The notes under the pieces: model-generated
Database searches by the model: none
Told to the model about the DNA's origin: nothing
The model's input: the letters and a program-made list of their open reading frames with translations, nothing else
Made by a program: the position numbers and the translations under genes
Assembly (NCBI GenBank): GCA_019671005.1
Contig: CM033715.1
Span: 4,402,001-4,466,000, forward strand
Direction of reading: 5' to 3'
Origin: Hibiscus mutabilis
Taxonomy: Eukaryota > Streptophyta > Magnoliopsida > Malvales > Malvaceae
DNA length: 64,000 bases
Shown: positions 36,815 to 46,985 of the stretch, piece by piece
Numbering within the stretch: the stretch's first letter is position 1
Layout of the letters: every line of letters starts with the position of its first letter

Positions 36815-36910
36815 TCTCAACTTTTTTTTTTAATTTACAATGTTAGGATTCGAACCGTTGACTTTGCTTAAGGGACATAACGCCTAATCCCACTAGACCA
36901 ATCAATTGAG
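36815..36910 (-). repeat. tRNA-derived SINE
   Basis: On the minus strand TGGTCTAGTGGG (36900-36889) matches the Pol III A box and GGTTCGAATCC (36856-36846) the B box exactly, 33 bases apart, followed by an A/T-rich tail (poly-A-like on that strand at 36823-36832). There is no tRNA cloverleaf, so it is a SINE head, not a tRNA gene. Confidence 0.65.
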
Positions 36911-36974
36911 GGTTATTTTAGTTAAATTTTAAATAGAAAGTTAAGTTTAATACGACTTGAAAATTTATTTTATT

Positions 36975-37430
36975 AAGGTGAAAGGTCCTTTTTACCTCAA
37001 TCTTTATCAATTTAATCATTTTAGCTCATAAACTTTCATTATATATTCTTTTTAGTCTCTGCCTTTTATTCTTTTTATCAAATTGACTTAAACGTGACAA
37101 AATAGAGACAAAACTGGGACAATTTACTTTTTCATTATTGAATTGATTTAAAAAAAACCTATGTTTTCCTTTTCTACCATGCCATAAAAAATTCAAAAAT
37201 AATTCAAAAAGACAGATATTTTGTCCTTATTGGAATAAATTTTTTTTTTTTGAATTTTTTGGATGACATGAAAAAAAAAATAAAACAACTAACACTGATT
37301 TACGTTGTCGTTATTGTTCCATCACAGCTGGATTAATTTAACAAAAAAAAGGCTCGAGAACAAACAGAAACAATAAAAGTTAAAGAGCTAAAATGACTAA
37401 AATGGGAGCCAAAAGGTAATTTTTTCCTTT
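36975..37430. mobile_element. Foldback MITE
   Basis: Left arm GGTCCTTTTTACCTCAATC, TAATCATTTTAGCTCATAAA is answered at the right by AGAGCTAAAATGACTAAAAT and GGGAGCCAAAAGGTAATTTT, in inverse. Arms about 150 bases, imperfect. It ends about 190 bases upstream of the secreted-peptide ATG. Confidence 0.5.
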
Positions 37431-37532
37431 TATTAAGAAAACCATTAATTTACAGTTAAAATATCAGCATTAATTCTATAATTTGAACGGCCTCTTTAAC
37501 TTAAATACTCCATTAAGAGGATGTTTCGTTAT

Positions 37533-37541
37533 ATAAAATGT
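37533..37541 (+). promoter_or_regulatory. TATA box candidate for the secreted-peptide gene
   Basis: TATATAAAA, about 85 bases before the ATG at 37620, on the coding strand. In an AT-rich region such a word has low specificity. Confidence 0.35.
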
Positions 37542-37619
37542 CTTAAACTAGTTTAAATAAATAAAGCAAGCAAAGAACCCAATTTTGAAGCTAATCAAAT
37601 TAGTCCACAAAATTTGGCC

Positions 37620-38317
37620 ATGTTTTTCATCGTTTTGGTCATTGCTTCATGTGAGTAATTTCTTATCTTTCAATTCTCTTTTACTTGTTTTCAATCGAAA
37701 TTTAATTAGGTCAAATTTATATAATATATTCATATTATATGTTTTTTTATAAATTTAATCCTCTATCATAATCTGATAATTTATTCTTCACTGATAATTT
37801 AATCAAACAAAATATTTTCAATAGGGACAAAGCTACGTGTATAATGAGAGATAAGAAATACTTATTAAGTCCATGTAAATTTAAAATTAGGCCAATCAAA
37901 TTTAACCTCATTTTTCTGTTTGGTCCTCTCTAAAATCGGGATCAAATTTGATTGGCCTAATGTCAAATTTACATATAATGAGACCTGGTCCTCTTTAATT
38001 TCTTTACATTAAAATATATAATGAGATATTTATCTATTCAGACCCTCAATTTTCAATTCATTTGAACTTTATCTCTTAATTTGTTATAGTTAAATGTATT
38101 TTATCTTTAATCTTGATTTTTGACTCCGTTACTCATAGGTGCAGATTGGAAAATTGGAGTACAAGCTCAAACAGGATGTGATTTGTGTCCCTTTGGGAGT
38201 CTCAAACATGGTTTCAAAAATTTGATTGAAATGGCAAAGGGTAGTAATGTCGATGACAAACGCAAGTGCCGGCGCACCTGGGTTTCGACGGGCCACGGAG
38301 ATTATATTACGATTTGA
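37620..38317 (+). CDS. Putative small secreted peptide, 69 residues, intron inside the signal-peptide region
   Basis: Exon 1 37620-37650 (MFFIVLVIAS plus one base) ends at a strong GTGAGT donor. Exon 2 38139-38317 starts after CTCATAG and completes a TGT codon, giving 210 nt in one frame. The N-terminus is a short hydrophobic signal-like stretch (residues 1-10, possibly read on to a cleavage near VQAQ-T22). The mature part holds C24 and C27 (TGCDLCPFG), a KHGFKNLIEMAKG amphipathic run, C54 (KRKCRR) and a C-terminal TGHGDYITI. A TATA-like TATATAAAA is about 85 bases upstream of the ATG (37533). I do not recognise the family; plant secreted-peptide genes often have an intron in or after the signal peptide. 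Evidence is the coincidence of signal, two splice sites, frame and TATA box. It could still be chance or a relic. Confidence 0.5.
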
Positions 38318-39544
38318 ATAAGTTTAATTTATATATTTAGTACAATAATTGATGAATTCTTATATTTCCATGTATAAAGATTTTTCCCATATGTCTTTTT
38401 TTTCTCTGGGATAAAATTATTTTATTGAGAGGGTACATCATGAGAAAATAAGGGTACGTTTAGTTCTAGATAATGAAGTTTGTTTTTATTTTCTTGGAAA
38501 ATGAAAAACAATGAATGTAACACCCTTTATCCGATCCGAAAGAAAATTAGAATCAAGGATGTCACCAGAACAAAACACAGAAATCGAAAACAGAAGTTGC
38601 ATGATTAAAGTGTAAAGCTCTTACTAGTTAGAGAGATTTACAAAAAGTTTTTCTTAAATCAAACTTAAGTCATACAATTTTATTGTAACATTCCGAATAT
38701 TTAACTTGCTATATTTTATCAACTAGGTCATTTTGATACTAACATAAAACTATATTCACTTATCAAAACATAGTTGTAACACATATATCAACCATCTTTA
38801 GAACACTTTATCAAAATTATTCCTAACAAAATTTTCTGTTGTTCTTACAACGTTTTAAATCTATTTAATCCATTCAAAAGAGCTTAAAAGCATACACATG
38901 TTCCCAAATAAATATTAGTTAGGCATGCCTTTATCATTCATATAACTAAGCATAGACTATATAAAAATAAATCTTACAATTGTTAATCATGTAAATTCAT
39001 AGTTGAAAGTCTTACAACCCAGAGATATCATAACAACATTTATTACTCAAAATACTAAGAATATACGAATGTCATATGCCACCGTCCTAGGAGTTTTTTA
39101 AGGTACACACAAACGATACACAAGAAATTTGGAAAAGTGACTTGCAACCTTTGGATACGATCAAAACACAAAGCTTCATTAGTCTTGAAAATGCATGACA
39201 ATAAATGTATTAGGCTTATATAGCCCAAATGAGGTAGTGATCTTAAAATAACAAAATATAATATCAATGATATCAAATGAAATTCAAGGAATGCAAACCT
39301 AAGTTAGCATTAGGTGCTTATGACTTAGTCTCAGTTCTTATAAAGCTTTGTCTCGTGTAAGTTTATCGAAGATCACACTCTTTCATATCTTTTCTTAACA
39401 AGGTTAGATAAAACTATTTACATAAGTTTTATCATACTTAACACTTTTCTTCATACATAGAATCATAATATTTCAATCAAAATCATACTTTTTCATATGC
39501 TAAAACATTCCAAAATAGTCTTTATTTCTTCATACATCCGTCTT

Positions 39545-39950
39545 AATTAAGCTTATAAAATAGTCCACTAGAATTGCAAAACAGTCCCATTTATAATTTT
39601 TAAAACAGTCCTTCAATTAAGCTTATAAAACAGTTCACTAGAGTGCAAAACAGCCTCATTTATAATTTTAAAACAGTCCTTCAATTAAGCTTATAAAACA
39701 ATCAACTGGAATTGCAAAACAGTCCCATTTATAATTTCAAAACAGTCCTTCAATTAAGCTTATAAAACAATCCATTAGAATTACAAAACAATCCCATTTA
39801 TAATTTCAAAACAGTCCTTCAATTAAGCTTATAAAACAGTCCGCTAGAATGCAAAACAGTCCCATTTATAATTTCAAAACAGTCCTTCAATTAAGCTTAT
39901 AAAACAGTCCACTAGAATTGCAAAACAGTCCCATTTATAATTTCAAAACA
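39545..39950 (+). repeat. Tandem array, six units of 68-70 bp, inside the 4.28-kb LTR
   Basis: Unit starts (AATTAAGCTTATAAAA) are at 39545, 39615, 39683, 39752, 39821 and 39889. Each unit contains three AAAACAGTCC words about 23 bases apart, so the array has a nested 23/69-base period. Units differ by 2-8 substitutions. Units are contiguous, not repeat-spacer, so this is not CRISPR-like. Confidence 0.85.
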
Positions 39951-40254
39951 ACCCCTAAACAACTCTTTCTAAGTCATGACAGTCCACAAGTGTTTCTATC
40001 AAATAATGTGACCACAATTCAAATTCAAGCATAAGCTACTCATTCAACAAGGGCATTGTTCGAATGCTCAATTCTCAACAACTATAGGAATTCACTATCA
40101 AGCAATTTGAATCATCTTATCTATGTTGCAGAAATCACAAAGACATGGCAAATTCATCATGTATATCGTTCAAAGGTACCAAGAAATCTCATAGCATGAG
40201 TTTGATTATCTAACAATTCTATTAACAACATAATTCATGAAGGTCTTAAACTTA

Positions 40255-40460
40255 TCAAGGTTCATATCTTAACATATCGGAATTTTAACTAGGCTTATTG
40301 AAGTTCTTATTAGGGTTTATGTCGAAATTCATATCAGAGCTTATCGGAGTTCATATCAAAGTTTATCGAAGTTCTTATCAAAGCTTTCAGAGTTCTTGTC
40401 AAATTTTTCGGAGATTCTTATTAAAGCTTTCGGAGTTCTTATCGGATTCTTACAAAATCC
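40255..40460 (+). repeat. Degenerate tandem array, unit about 22 bp
   Basis: Words of the form TATCGGAGTTCATATCAAAG / TTTCGGAGTTCTTATCAAAG recur about nine times in 200 bases with shifts of a base or two. Inside the 4.28-kb LTR, about 300 bases after the first array. Confidence 0.65.
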
Positions 40461-41464
40461 CTGTCTTTTAAAACGTTTTCCTTGGATCACATTTGGACAT
40501 AGGTAGCATTGGTCTAAAATTCACTTAGCCCAAAGCACAAAGCAGTGGCTAGTTTACAGTATAACAAACCTAGCTTCTCTTCTCTATCCATCCAACTGTC
40601 GCCAATCTCCTTACCATCTTCCCCGTGACCTCCTACTTTCGCCGATATATCACATATATAGGGTCATCACCCCTAAGTCATAGCTCGTGGATCGTAGTCC
40701 CGAATTATACCTTTGCACTATGCCAAGTGCCCAAGGACTTCCATTGTTTAGGTAACTTAAATATCTTATGCTTTGAAGTTAGGAGGGGTATCTTATGACA
40801 TTAAAGAGCTTACTTGCTCCTTTTCTTAGTATCTTATAGCATAAGATGAGCTTTTAGCTTCTTAGGGCTTAAGAATTAATGAGTTTATAACATTGAAAAT
40901 TGAATTCCTTTATTAAGAACTTATGGCATTTTAGAACAAAGGTTAGCTTCAAAGCTTTATAACAATATATGTAACCTTCTAATTTAAAATATAACATATC
41001 AAGGCACAAAGTGCATATGTAATGCAAATGTAACCAAAGGACTTATCAAAGATGCCATGCCATGAATGTAATCACATATTATGCTCTATGTGAGCCATAT
41101 GCACATGCTCTGAATTAAACATAATATATCATAGAAACAAAGATCGGGTTGACGCCATGTCACCCGAGATAAATACAACTACACTCACCTTATATCTTGA
41201 AGTTACGGGATACTTGAATCCATGCTCACCTCAAGCTTCCAAACAACTTACTTCTTCTACTCTTCCTTGTCATAATATGTACTTCAAATAGAATAACAAG
41301 TCAGTAGAACCAATACAATTCATTCATTAGAGATGAATATCGTCACCGAGATTATATATGCCAATCACATTAACTAGACATTCTATCCCTTAAGTCATAT
41401 ATCATTCATAGACAGCCTACCCTTCAATCACATTCATTTATCATATACACATAGTTATACATCC

Positions 41465-41775
41465 CAAACAGTCCACTACATTTGTATACATATTTTCATA
41501 CATCAAAACAGTCCAGCATACTTGTATATATACACAAAATAGTCCAATACACTTGTATACACACATATTTAAAACAGTTTACTAGTGTTCATTTTATCAA
41601 AACTGTCCCAATTCGAACATATATTCAAAACAGTCTATTAGTGTTGCAAAATAGACCCAGTTTCATTTAACAAATCTGCCCATGTTTTTATTTAACAAAA
41701 CAGTCCAAAATCAATCCATTCAATTTACAAAACGGTCCATTTTAGTTGTAGAAACAACCCTTTAAATTATCGAAA
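41465..41775 (+). repeat. Dispersed AAAACAGTCC motif stretch
   Basis: About ten AAAACAGTCC-like words (AAACAGTCCAC, AAAACAGTCCAG, AAAATAGTCCAA, AAAACGGTCCAT and others) at irregular 25-40-base spacing, also inside the LTR. It is a looser version of the array at 39545. Confidence 0.55.
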
Positions 41776-42795
41776 CAGTTTAGAAACTGTTCTCTCTTGT
41801 ATAAATCAGCATATCAACATTTCTCATTTTGCATTTAAGATTTAATCGAATCATCCATACCTTAACTATGTTATACTAACACCCAATTCAAGCTAATTCA
41901 CCAAGTATGTCATCCGAATGACACAACCACTCCAAAGCTACATATTCGAAGTTCACAAGAGATAACCTTAGACATTTCAGTAACTATATGCATGGCCTAA
42001 TCTTATTACATAGTTTATTCTAATGCTCTAGGGAATGTTCATGACATATACTTTTGTTTCTCTAACTACACCCTAATCCATGGAGATTGAAATCAAATCT
42101 TAAAATAAACTCTAAATTATGAGATAAAAAAGGATGCTTACATCTTCTTTAAGTCCCTCGATCAAGGATTCAAAAAACTTTTTCATCAACCAAGCTTAAA
42201 TCCTTAAGCTTTTTATGGCAATTTCACTCCCTCCCTCTCTCTCTCTCTCATGGTTCGGTCATAATAGGAGAAGGGAGAAGAAGATGAAGGCTTGGTTCAT
42301 CTTTCATTCTCCATTTGCTGTGATCCTCCTTCCCACCATCAACACTTGCCTACTTCTTTGCATAACAAGTGTACAAGCCTAATCTCTTATTTTATTTAGC
42401 ATGAACTCACCCAAATTGTCTTGATATTCAATTTAATCCTTAGCAAAATCGGCTACTTCTTCTCCTTTGTTTTCAATTAGATCCTAGTACTTAATTAAGA
42501 AATTAAGGCATGCTATAATGATTTATTCAGCACTCTAATTAGAAATGCTTCTAGGCCAAAAGTTAGAATATTACAACACATGTATAAGTCCCTAAATTTC
42601 TTTGAGTTTTAACATGAAATCTCCTACTATTTATATTCTTTGATTTTAATACACTTAATAATGGCCTTTCAATCTTCCTTCTTTTTCAATTTAGTCAGAG
42701 ATCTTATGTCAATCTTGAATTACAAATTGAAACATGGCATTTTAGAACATATTCAAATAGTAATATTCTACTAGGTCAACCTTTGGGGTATTACA

Positions 42796-43114
42796 ATGAA
42801 GAAAACTTGTTTGGTTATAAAATTAAAAAATAATTTTTAGAGAATGAAAACAAAAATAGGTAAAAATTTGAAAACATAAAAAAATGTTTTTATTGTTTTC
42901 ATTGAAAATGTTTTTAAAAAATAGAAAATATGAAAACAAAGTTTTTAATTTTAATCTCACTTTAACCCGTGTTCGAATCCTTCTAATGCCATTTTTTTAA
43001 AATTTTAGTTTATTTACTCATATTTTATTTATTATTATTATTATAATATTTTCTAATTATATTTTATTTCAATTATTTAATTATTATTTTTTTATTTCTA
43101 CTTTAAAAAGCTAT
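42796..43114. other. AT-rich spacer
   Basis: Between the large LTR and the TRIM. A GTGTTCGAATCC word at 42969 resembles a Pol III B box but no A box is found. Confidence 0.3.
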
Positions 43115-43491
43115 GGTCATGCTTGAGAAGAGGCGGGGTCATTAATCCCACATCAGAAAAAAAAGGTGAGGTATTGGGATATATAAACGATGGCGCTGCA
43201 TATCCTATTAGACATGTCTTTTGGGAAGAAGGTAATGGCCCAGTAACAAGTGGTATTGGAGCTACCCTTTGACTGCCCGATTTCACGTCGAGCGTCTATG
43301 AATGGGGTAGGCATGGTGGACAATGTGACAATTGGCCAATCACGAGGGCGTCACGAGATTGAGTCGGGGAGAATGTCACGCCTGAGAAGATGTGAGGTCA
43401 TTAATCCCACATCAGAAAGAAAAAGGGAAACGGTAACATTGCACATCCTATCAGACATATCTTTTGAGAAGATGGTAATGGCCCCGTGACA
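43115..43491 (+). mobile_element. TRIM-type mini retrotransposon, degraded copy
   Basis: LTRs 43115-43248 (134 bp) and 43374-43491 (118 bp, with a deletion) share GAGAAGA, GGTCATTAATCCCACATCAG, CTTTTGGGAAGAAGGTAATG-like blocks. The first LTR is followed by TGGTATTGGAGC, a mutated form of the initiator-Met-tRNA primer site TGGTATCAGAGC; the second is preceded by a GGGGAGAA purine tract. The 4-mers CTAT flank both ends. Total 377 bp, non-coding. Same element as 56490-56935 in opposite orientation. Confidence 0.75.
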
Positions 43492-43893
43492 CTATATACC
43501 AAATACATTTTTACTATTTTTATTTTTAAAAATAACTTTCTATCTCTATTAATCAAATATGTATTATAATTTTTAGAAAACTAAAAATAAAAATTATTTT
43601 TAAAAATAGAGAAAAGAAAAATAGAACATATTTTTTAAAATCAAACTGACCTTAAAATTCGCCGAAACAATTCCTAAACAATATTATAATAAATATTTAT
43701 CTTTTTATTGAATTTCTTTACCTTTGCCTCGTTAACGGTGGCGGATTTAGGCAGAATAGTTTACCTTTTCAACTCAGACATACAATAGTCATTGTGGCAG
43801 CTGATAGAATAATTACAGTAGCATAAAACCTTAACCTTGGGAATTCTTGTTTTACTTTTTTTGTTTTCTTCTTTGTCTTAGAGACACCACTGT

Positions 43894-44133
43894 TTAAAGG
43901 ATAAGACGAATGCTAGCAAAAAAAAAGCTACAAGCAAGCCCAGAAGACCAAGCAAAATTCGCAGGGTGTGAAATGCTAGATGTTACGAAAAGACTTGTCG
44001 TTGCAATTAGGCAAGCTATGTTGGAAAGAGTGATTACAGTCCTCGAGTGCAAATTGCGCATTAAGATGACAATGAAAGATGCAAAAAACACCATCAACAT
44101 TGATGTTTTACACATGGTAACAGAGAGCAACAT
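43894..44133 (-). pseudogene. Membrane-protein fragment, left half of an inverted pair
   Basis: 79 codons: a KTSMLMVFFASFIVIL helix, then TLSNIACLIATTSLFVTSS and a third hydrophobic run. It is clearly homologous to the fragment at 44291-44512 on the other strand (shared SMLM-FAASF, TLS-IACLIA, serine/glycine-rich end). I do not recognise the family. Lack of conserved start and ends suggests a relic. Confidence 0.4.
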
Positions 44134-44290
44134 GTGATGGTCAACTTACTCAACGAAAGAGGGTAGAGCGAATGACAAAACAACATGAAATGACAAATCC
44201 GAGTCTTGAATTCCATTTCAGCGAGTCTTAAAATGACTACCATAGGTTTGTCATTTCAGGCTATTCTGGCATTGGCTCTACCTTTTTTTT

Positions 44291-44512
44291 ATGGAACAAG
44301 TTGACCACCACATATGTAAAATATCAATGCTAATGGCCTTTGCTGCATCTTTCAGTGCTATTTACATGCACAACTCAAACCCGAAGATTACAACTACTCT
44401 CTCCGACATAGCTTGCCTAATTGCAGCTATAGGTATTTTCATAATACTAGCATTTCCCACCATGCCAATTTCGCTTGGGTTTCTTGGCTTGCTGGTAGCT
44501 TTTCTTTGCTAG
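44291..44512 (+). pseudogene. Membrane-protein fragment, right half of the inverted pair
   Basis: 73 codons: DHHICKISMLMAFAASFSAI, then TTTLSDIACLIAAIGIFIIL and GFLGLLVAFLC, i.e. three hydrophobic segments. The two halves are about 70% alike at DNA level over the shared part and face away from each other, with about 157 bases between. This copy keeps a cleaner membrane profile, so it may be the less decayed one. Possibly a C-terminal membrane domain of a larger protein. Confidence 0.4.
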
Positions 44513-44889
44513 CCTTCTTAACCTTTAAGCAATGAGGCCACTAAGACAATCGAATAGCTTGGCGTACTCATCAACGATGACGGACTTTGAACGGCTAAAA
44601 TTGTTTGAAGCATGATGGTAGTTTTATCTGTGTGGTTGCTGGTCTGGTGCATTGCTAACTCTGAGTGCTGATTTTGGGGTGTTAGCCATGTAGTTTATAG
44701 GCTCACGGATCAATGGTAAAAGCAGGAGAGATAATAGATGTGGAACGTTTTGAATGAAAATTAGGTGCTGATTGGGAAGATTTATGGAAATGACTAGATG
44801 TACGTTCAATTTAGAAACATAAAAAAGGCAATAATTCATAAGTCAATACCCTAATAAGTACAACCATCTCGAATAGAAATCAAATGTTT

Positions 44890-45021
44890 CTTTTTGGTGT
44901 CTTATAACTTAATACTAAAAATTTAGGTTTATAATTTATTAATTTAAGATTAAATGTTTAAAGTTTAAATTTTAGTTGTGGAGTTTAGAATTAGATTGTA
45001 GAATTTAACTTTTTAGTTTTA

Positions 45022-45072
<51 letters not shown>

Positions 45073-45082
45073 ACACCAAAAA
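44890..45082. repeat. Foldback element with TTTTTGGTGTCTT ends and an (AT)n core
   Basis: Ends CTTTTTGGTGTCTTATA and TAAAGACACCAAAAAG are inverted repeats. The inside has TTTAGGTTTA-like words and a run of about 20 AT units (45028-45069). A relative (CTTTTTGGTGCCTTTATTTG) starts at 45670. Confidence 0.55.
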
Positions 45083-45139
45083 GCTTGAAATGATGTTTGT
45101 TCCCACCACCCTCGTCAATTGGCAAGGACTCAATCACAG

Positions 45140-46500
45140 TAACTTTTATTTTGGTAAAAAAATTTGGGTTTTAATCATGCAAATTTTTTCTCTGTCCCTT
45201 ATCGGTGTTATTTTCTATGTCTCAATATTAAAAAATACTAAAAATTAAATTACAAGCCTTAACTTTAAATTTTAAAGCCTACACCCTATAAAATACACTC
45301 TTCCCCAAGTTCCCTAAACCCTAAATCTTAAACCTAATTTTTAATATAAAAAATACATAAAGGTACCGAAAAAAGGCAAAGAATTTATATTCTCTTGTAT
45401 GAGTAAAATCAGTGCTAAATGTTGGGTTTAGACAACGGTGATTTAATATTAAAATTAAGATTAAGATATCTATTTAGTCACTTGACTTAAATTTTTATTA
45501 TATCATACCACATTATCGTCTCACAAAAATATAATATTAGTGATTGAAATAAAAACTTTACTAGTTATGGCAAATACTGAAACATGTTAATAATTGAGTG
45601 AGTGAATAGTTAGTTTATCCTAAAAGAATATTAAATTTTTATTGATATATATATATATATATATTATGTTCTTTTTGGTGCCTTTATTTGGATAGAAAAT
45701 TTTTGCCCCCTATTCATGCTTTTTTTGTGTGCCTTCATTTTAAAATAACGAGTTTAGGGTTTAGAGTTTAAGGTTAAAATTTATGGTTAGGGTTTAGGGA
45801 ATTAGGTGTATTGTGTATCTTTTAGGGTGTAGGGTTTAGGATGTGAAAATTAGGGTTAAGGTTTAGAATTTGATTTTTAAGTAATTTTTAATGTGGGACA
45901 TAGAAGGGGGCATGGTTAGTAGGCAGTAAATTTTTGTTCTATTTATTTATGCTTCAACGCTAAAAATTAAGTTTAAGATTTAGGGTTAAGATTAATGTTG
46001 ATATGTATGATTAGAATTTAAAATTTAATATTATATTATATTTTTAATGTTTATGATTTAAATTTATAAACCGCCCATTAATTAATTAAATATATACTAG
46101 TATGAATAGATTTGTGTTAAATTATACTTTTGTGATATTTTTAAACAACACATATATATGTGTGATTCTTAAACAATATATATATTATTTTACCATGCAA
46201 ATTTAGCCAATATTAAGCGTCGAGATGCTAATTCTTTTAAAATGAAAATATCACGGTTAGTCAATCCTTATCTTTGACTCAAGTAACATTTAATATATAT
46301 TATTTTATGAAAAAAACTTCAATACACGCACGGTCCTTTTAATTTTAGGTGTTAGGATTATAATTTAGGGTTTAAATGTTAGGGATTTAGTGTTTATGAT
46401 TTAGGGTGTTAGGTTTAGGAAATTAAGATTTGTATTTTGTAAGGCAAAAATACAGGCTTGTGTAAAATAAATTTTACGCAGACCGTGTATCAAAGTTTTT
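45140..46500. repeat. Further TTTAGGG-like foldback copies, diverged
   Basis: Three diverged copies: about 45180-45390 (CCCTAAACCCTAAATC words), 45670-45960 (TTCTTTTTGGTGCC start, GGTTTAGGG words) and 46310-46500 (GGGTTTAAATGTTAGGG words, CGTGTATCAAAGTTT end). Exact borders are not clear. Confidence 0.4.
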
Positions 46501-46524
46501 CGCAATTTATATATACCAACAATT

Positions 46525-46612
46525 AATTAGTATAGTGGAGTGAGATACTAGAAGCTTTAAACAAGGTTAGGTGTTCAAACTTTGGCATTATGATGAATTA
46601 AATATACCTCTG
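46525..46612 (+). repeat. SINE remnant
   Basis: TTAGTATAGTGGAGTGAG (A-box-like) and GGTGTTCAAACTTTGG (B-box-like) in order on the plus strand. Confidence 0.35.
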
Positions 46613-46780
46613 CAGTACTTGATTCGAATTAACCAGCACCACCGTCGCATCGGAAGAAAAAGAGAGTCCAACAGAAAACACTAGGTAAGTTTTAAATTTT
46701 TAACTATCTAAGAATTTGTTTATTTTAACCAAAGGTGATTATAAATATGTGTAATATGAGCAACTGCAATCGTATAGGGT

Positions 46781-46980
46781 GTATAAAATTACTTAAATAT
46801 TTAAACCGCCCTTAGTTTTAACTATATAAAAGTAAAATAATGTTATACTTAATGGATTTTGAGTTCTATTAAATTTATTTTTTATTTAAAAGTTAGTATA
46901 TCACGAACACAATAAATTAACATACATTTTAATATATTGTATAAAATTACTTAAATATTTAAACCGCCCTTAGTTTTAAC
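46781..46980 (+). repeat. Perfect 42-bp direct repeat, 158 bp apart
   Basis: The 42 bases at 46781-46822 (GTATAAAATTACTTAAATAT, then TTAAACCGCCCTTAG...) are repeated exactly at 46939-46980. The second copy ends just before the IDD pseudogene. Confidence 0.8.
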
Positions 46981-46985
46981 AAAAC

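Larger units (their letters stand above)
38516..42795. mobile_element. 4.28-kb solo LTR (Ty3/Gypsy type) with perfect 5-bp target duplication
   Basis: Starts TGTAACACCC (38516), ends GGGTATTACA (42795); the ten-base ends are inverted repeats with one mismatch. The flanking 5-mers are both ATGAA (38511-38515 and 42796-42800). No gag-pol reading frame, primer-binding site or second LTR lies inside. A single, very long LTR with intact target duplication is what LTR-LTR recombination leaves behind. Very long LTRs are known from the Tat/Ogre group; assignment to it is inference. The interior has two tandem arrays (39545-39950 and 40255-40460), a motif-dense stretch (41465-41775) and a CT microsatellite (42226-42249). 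Confidence 0.75.

Noticed and set aside
36846..36900. Possible tRNA gene (A and B boxes)
   Set aside because: No acceptor stem or anticodon arm can be folded; box spacing and A-rich tail fit a SINE.
39545..39950. Regular repeats resembling a CRISPR array
   Set aside because: Units are contiguous and homologous over their full 69 bases, with no unique spacers, and lie in a plant LTR.
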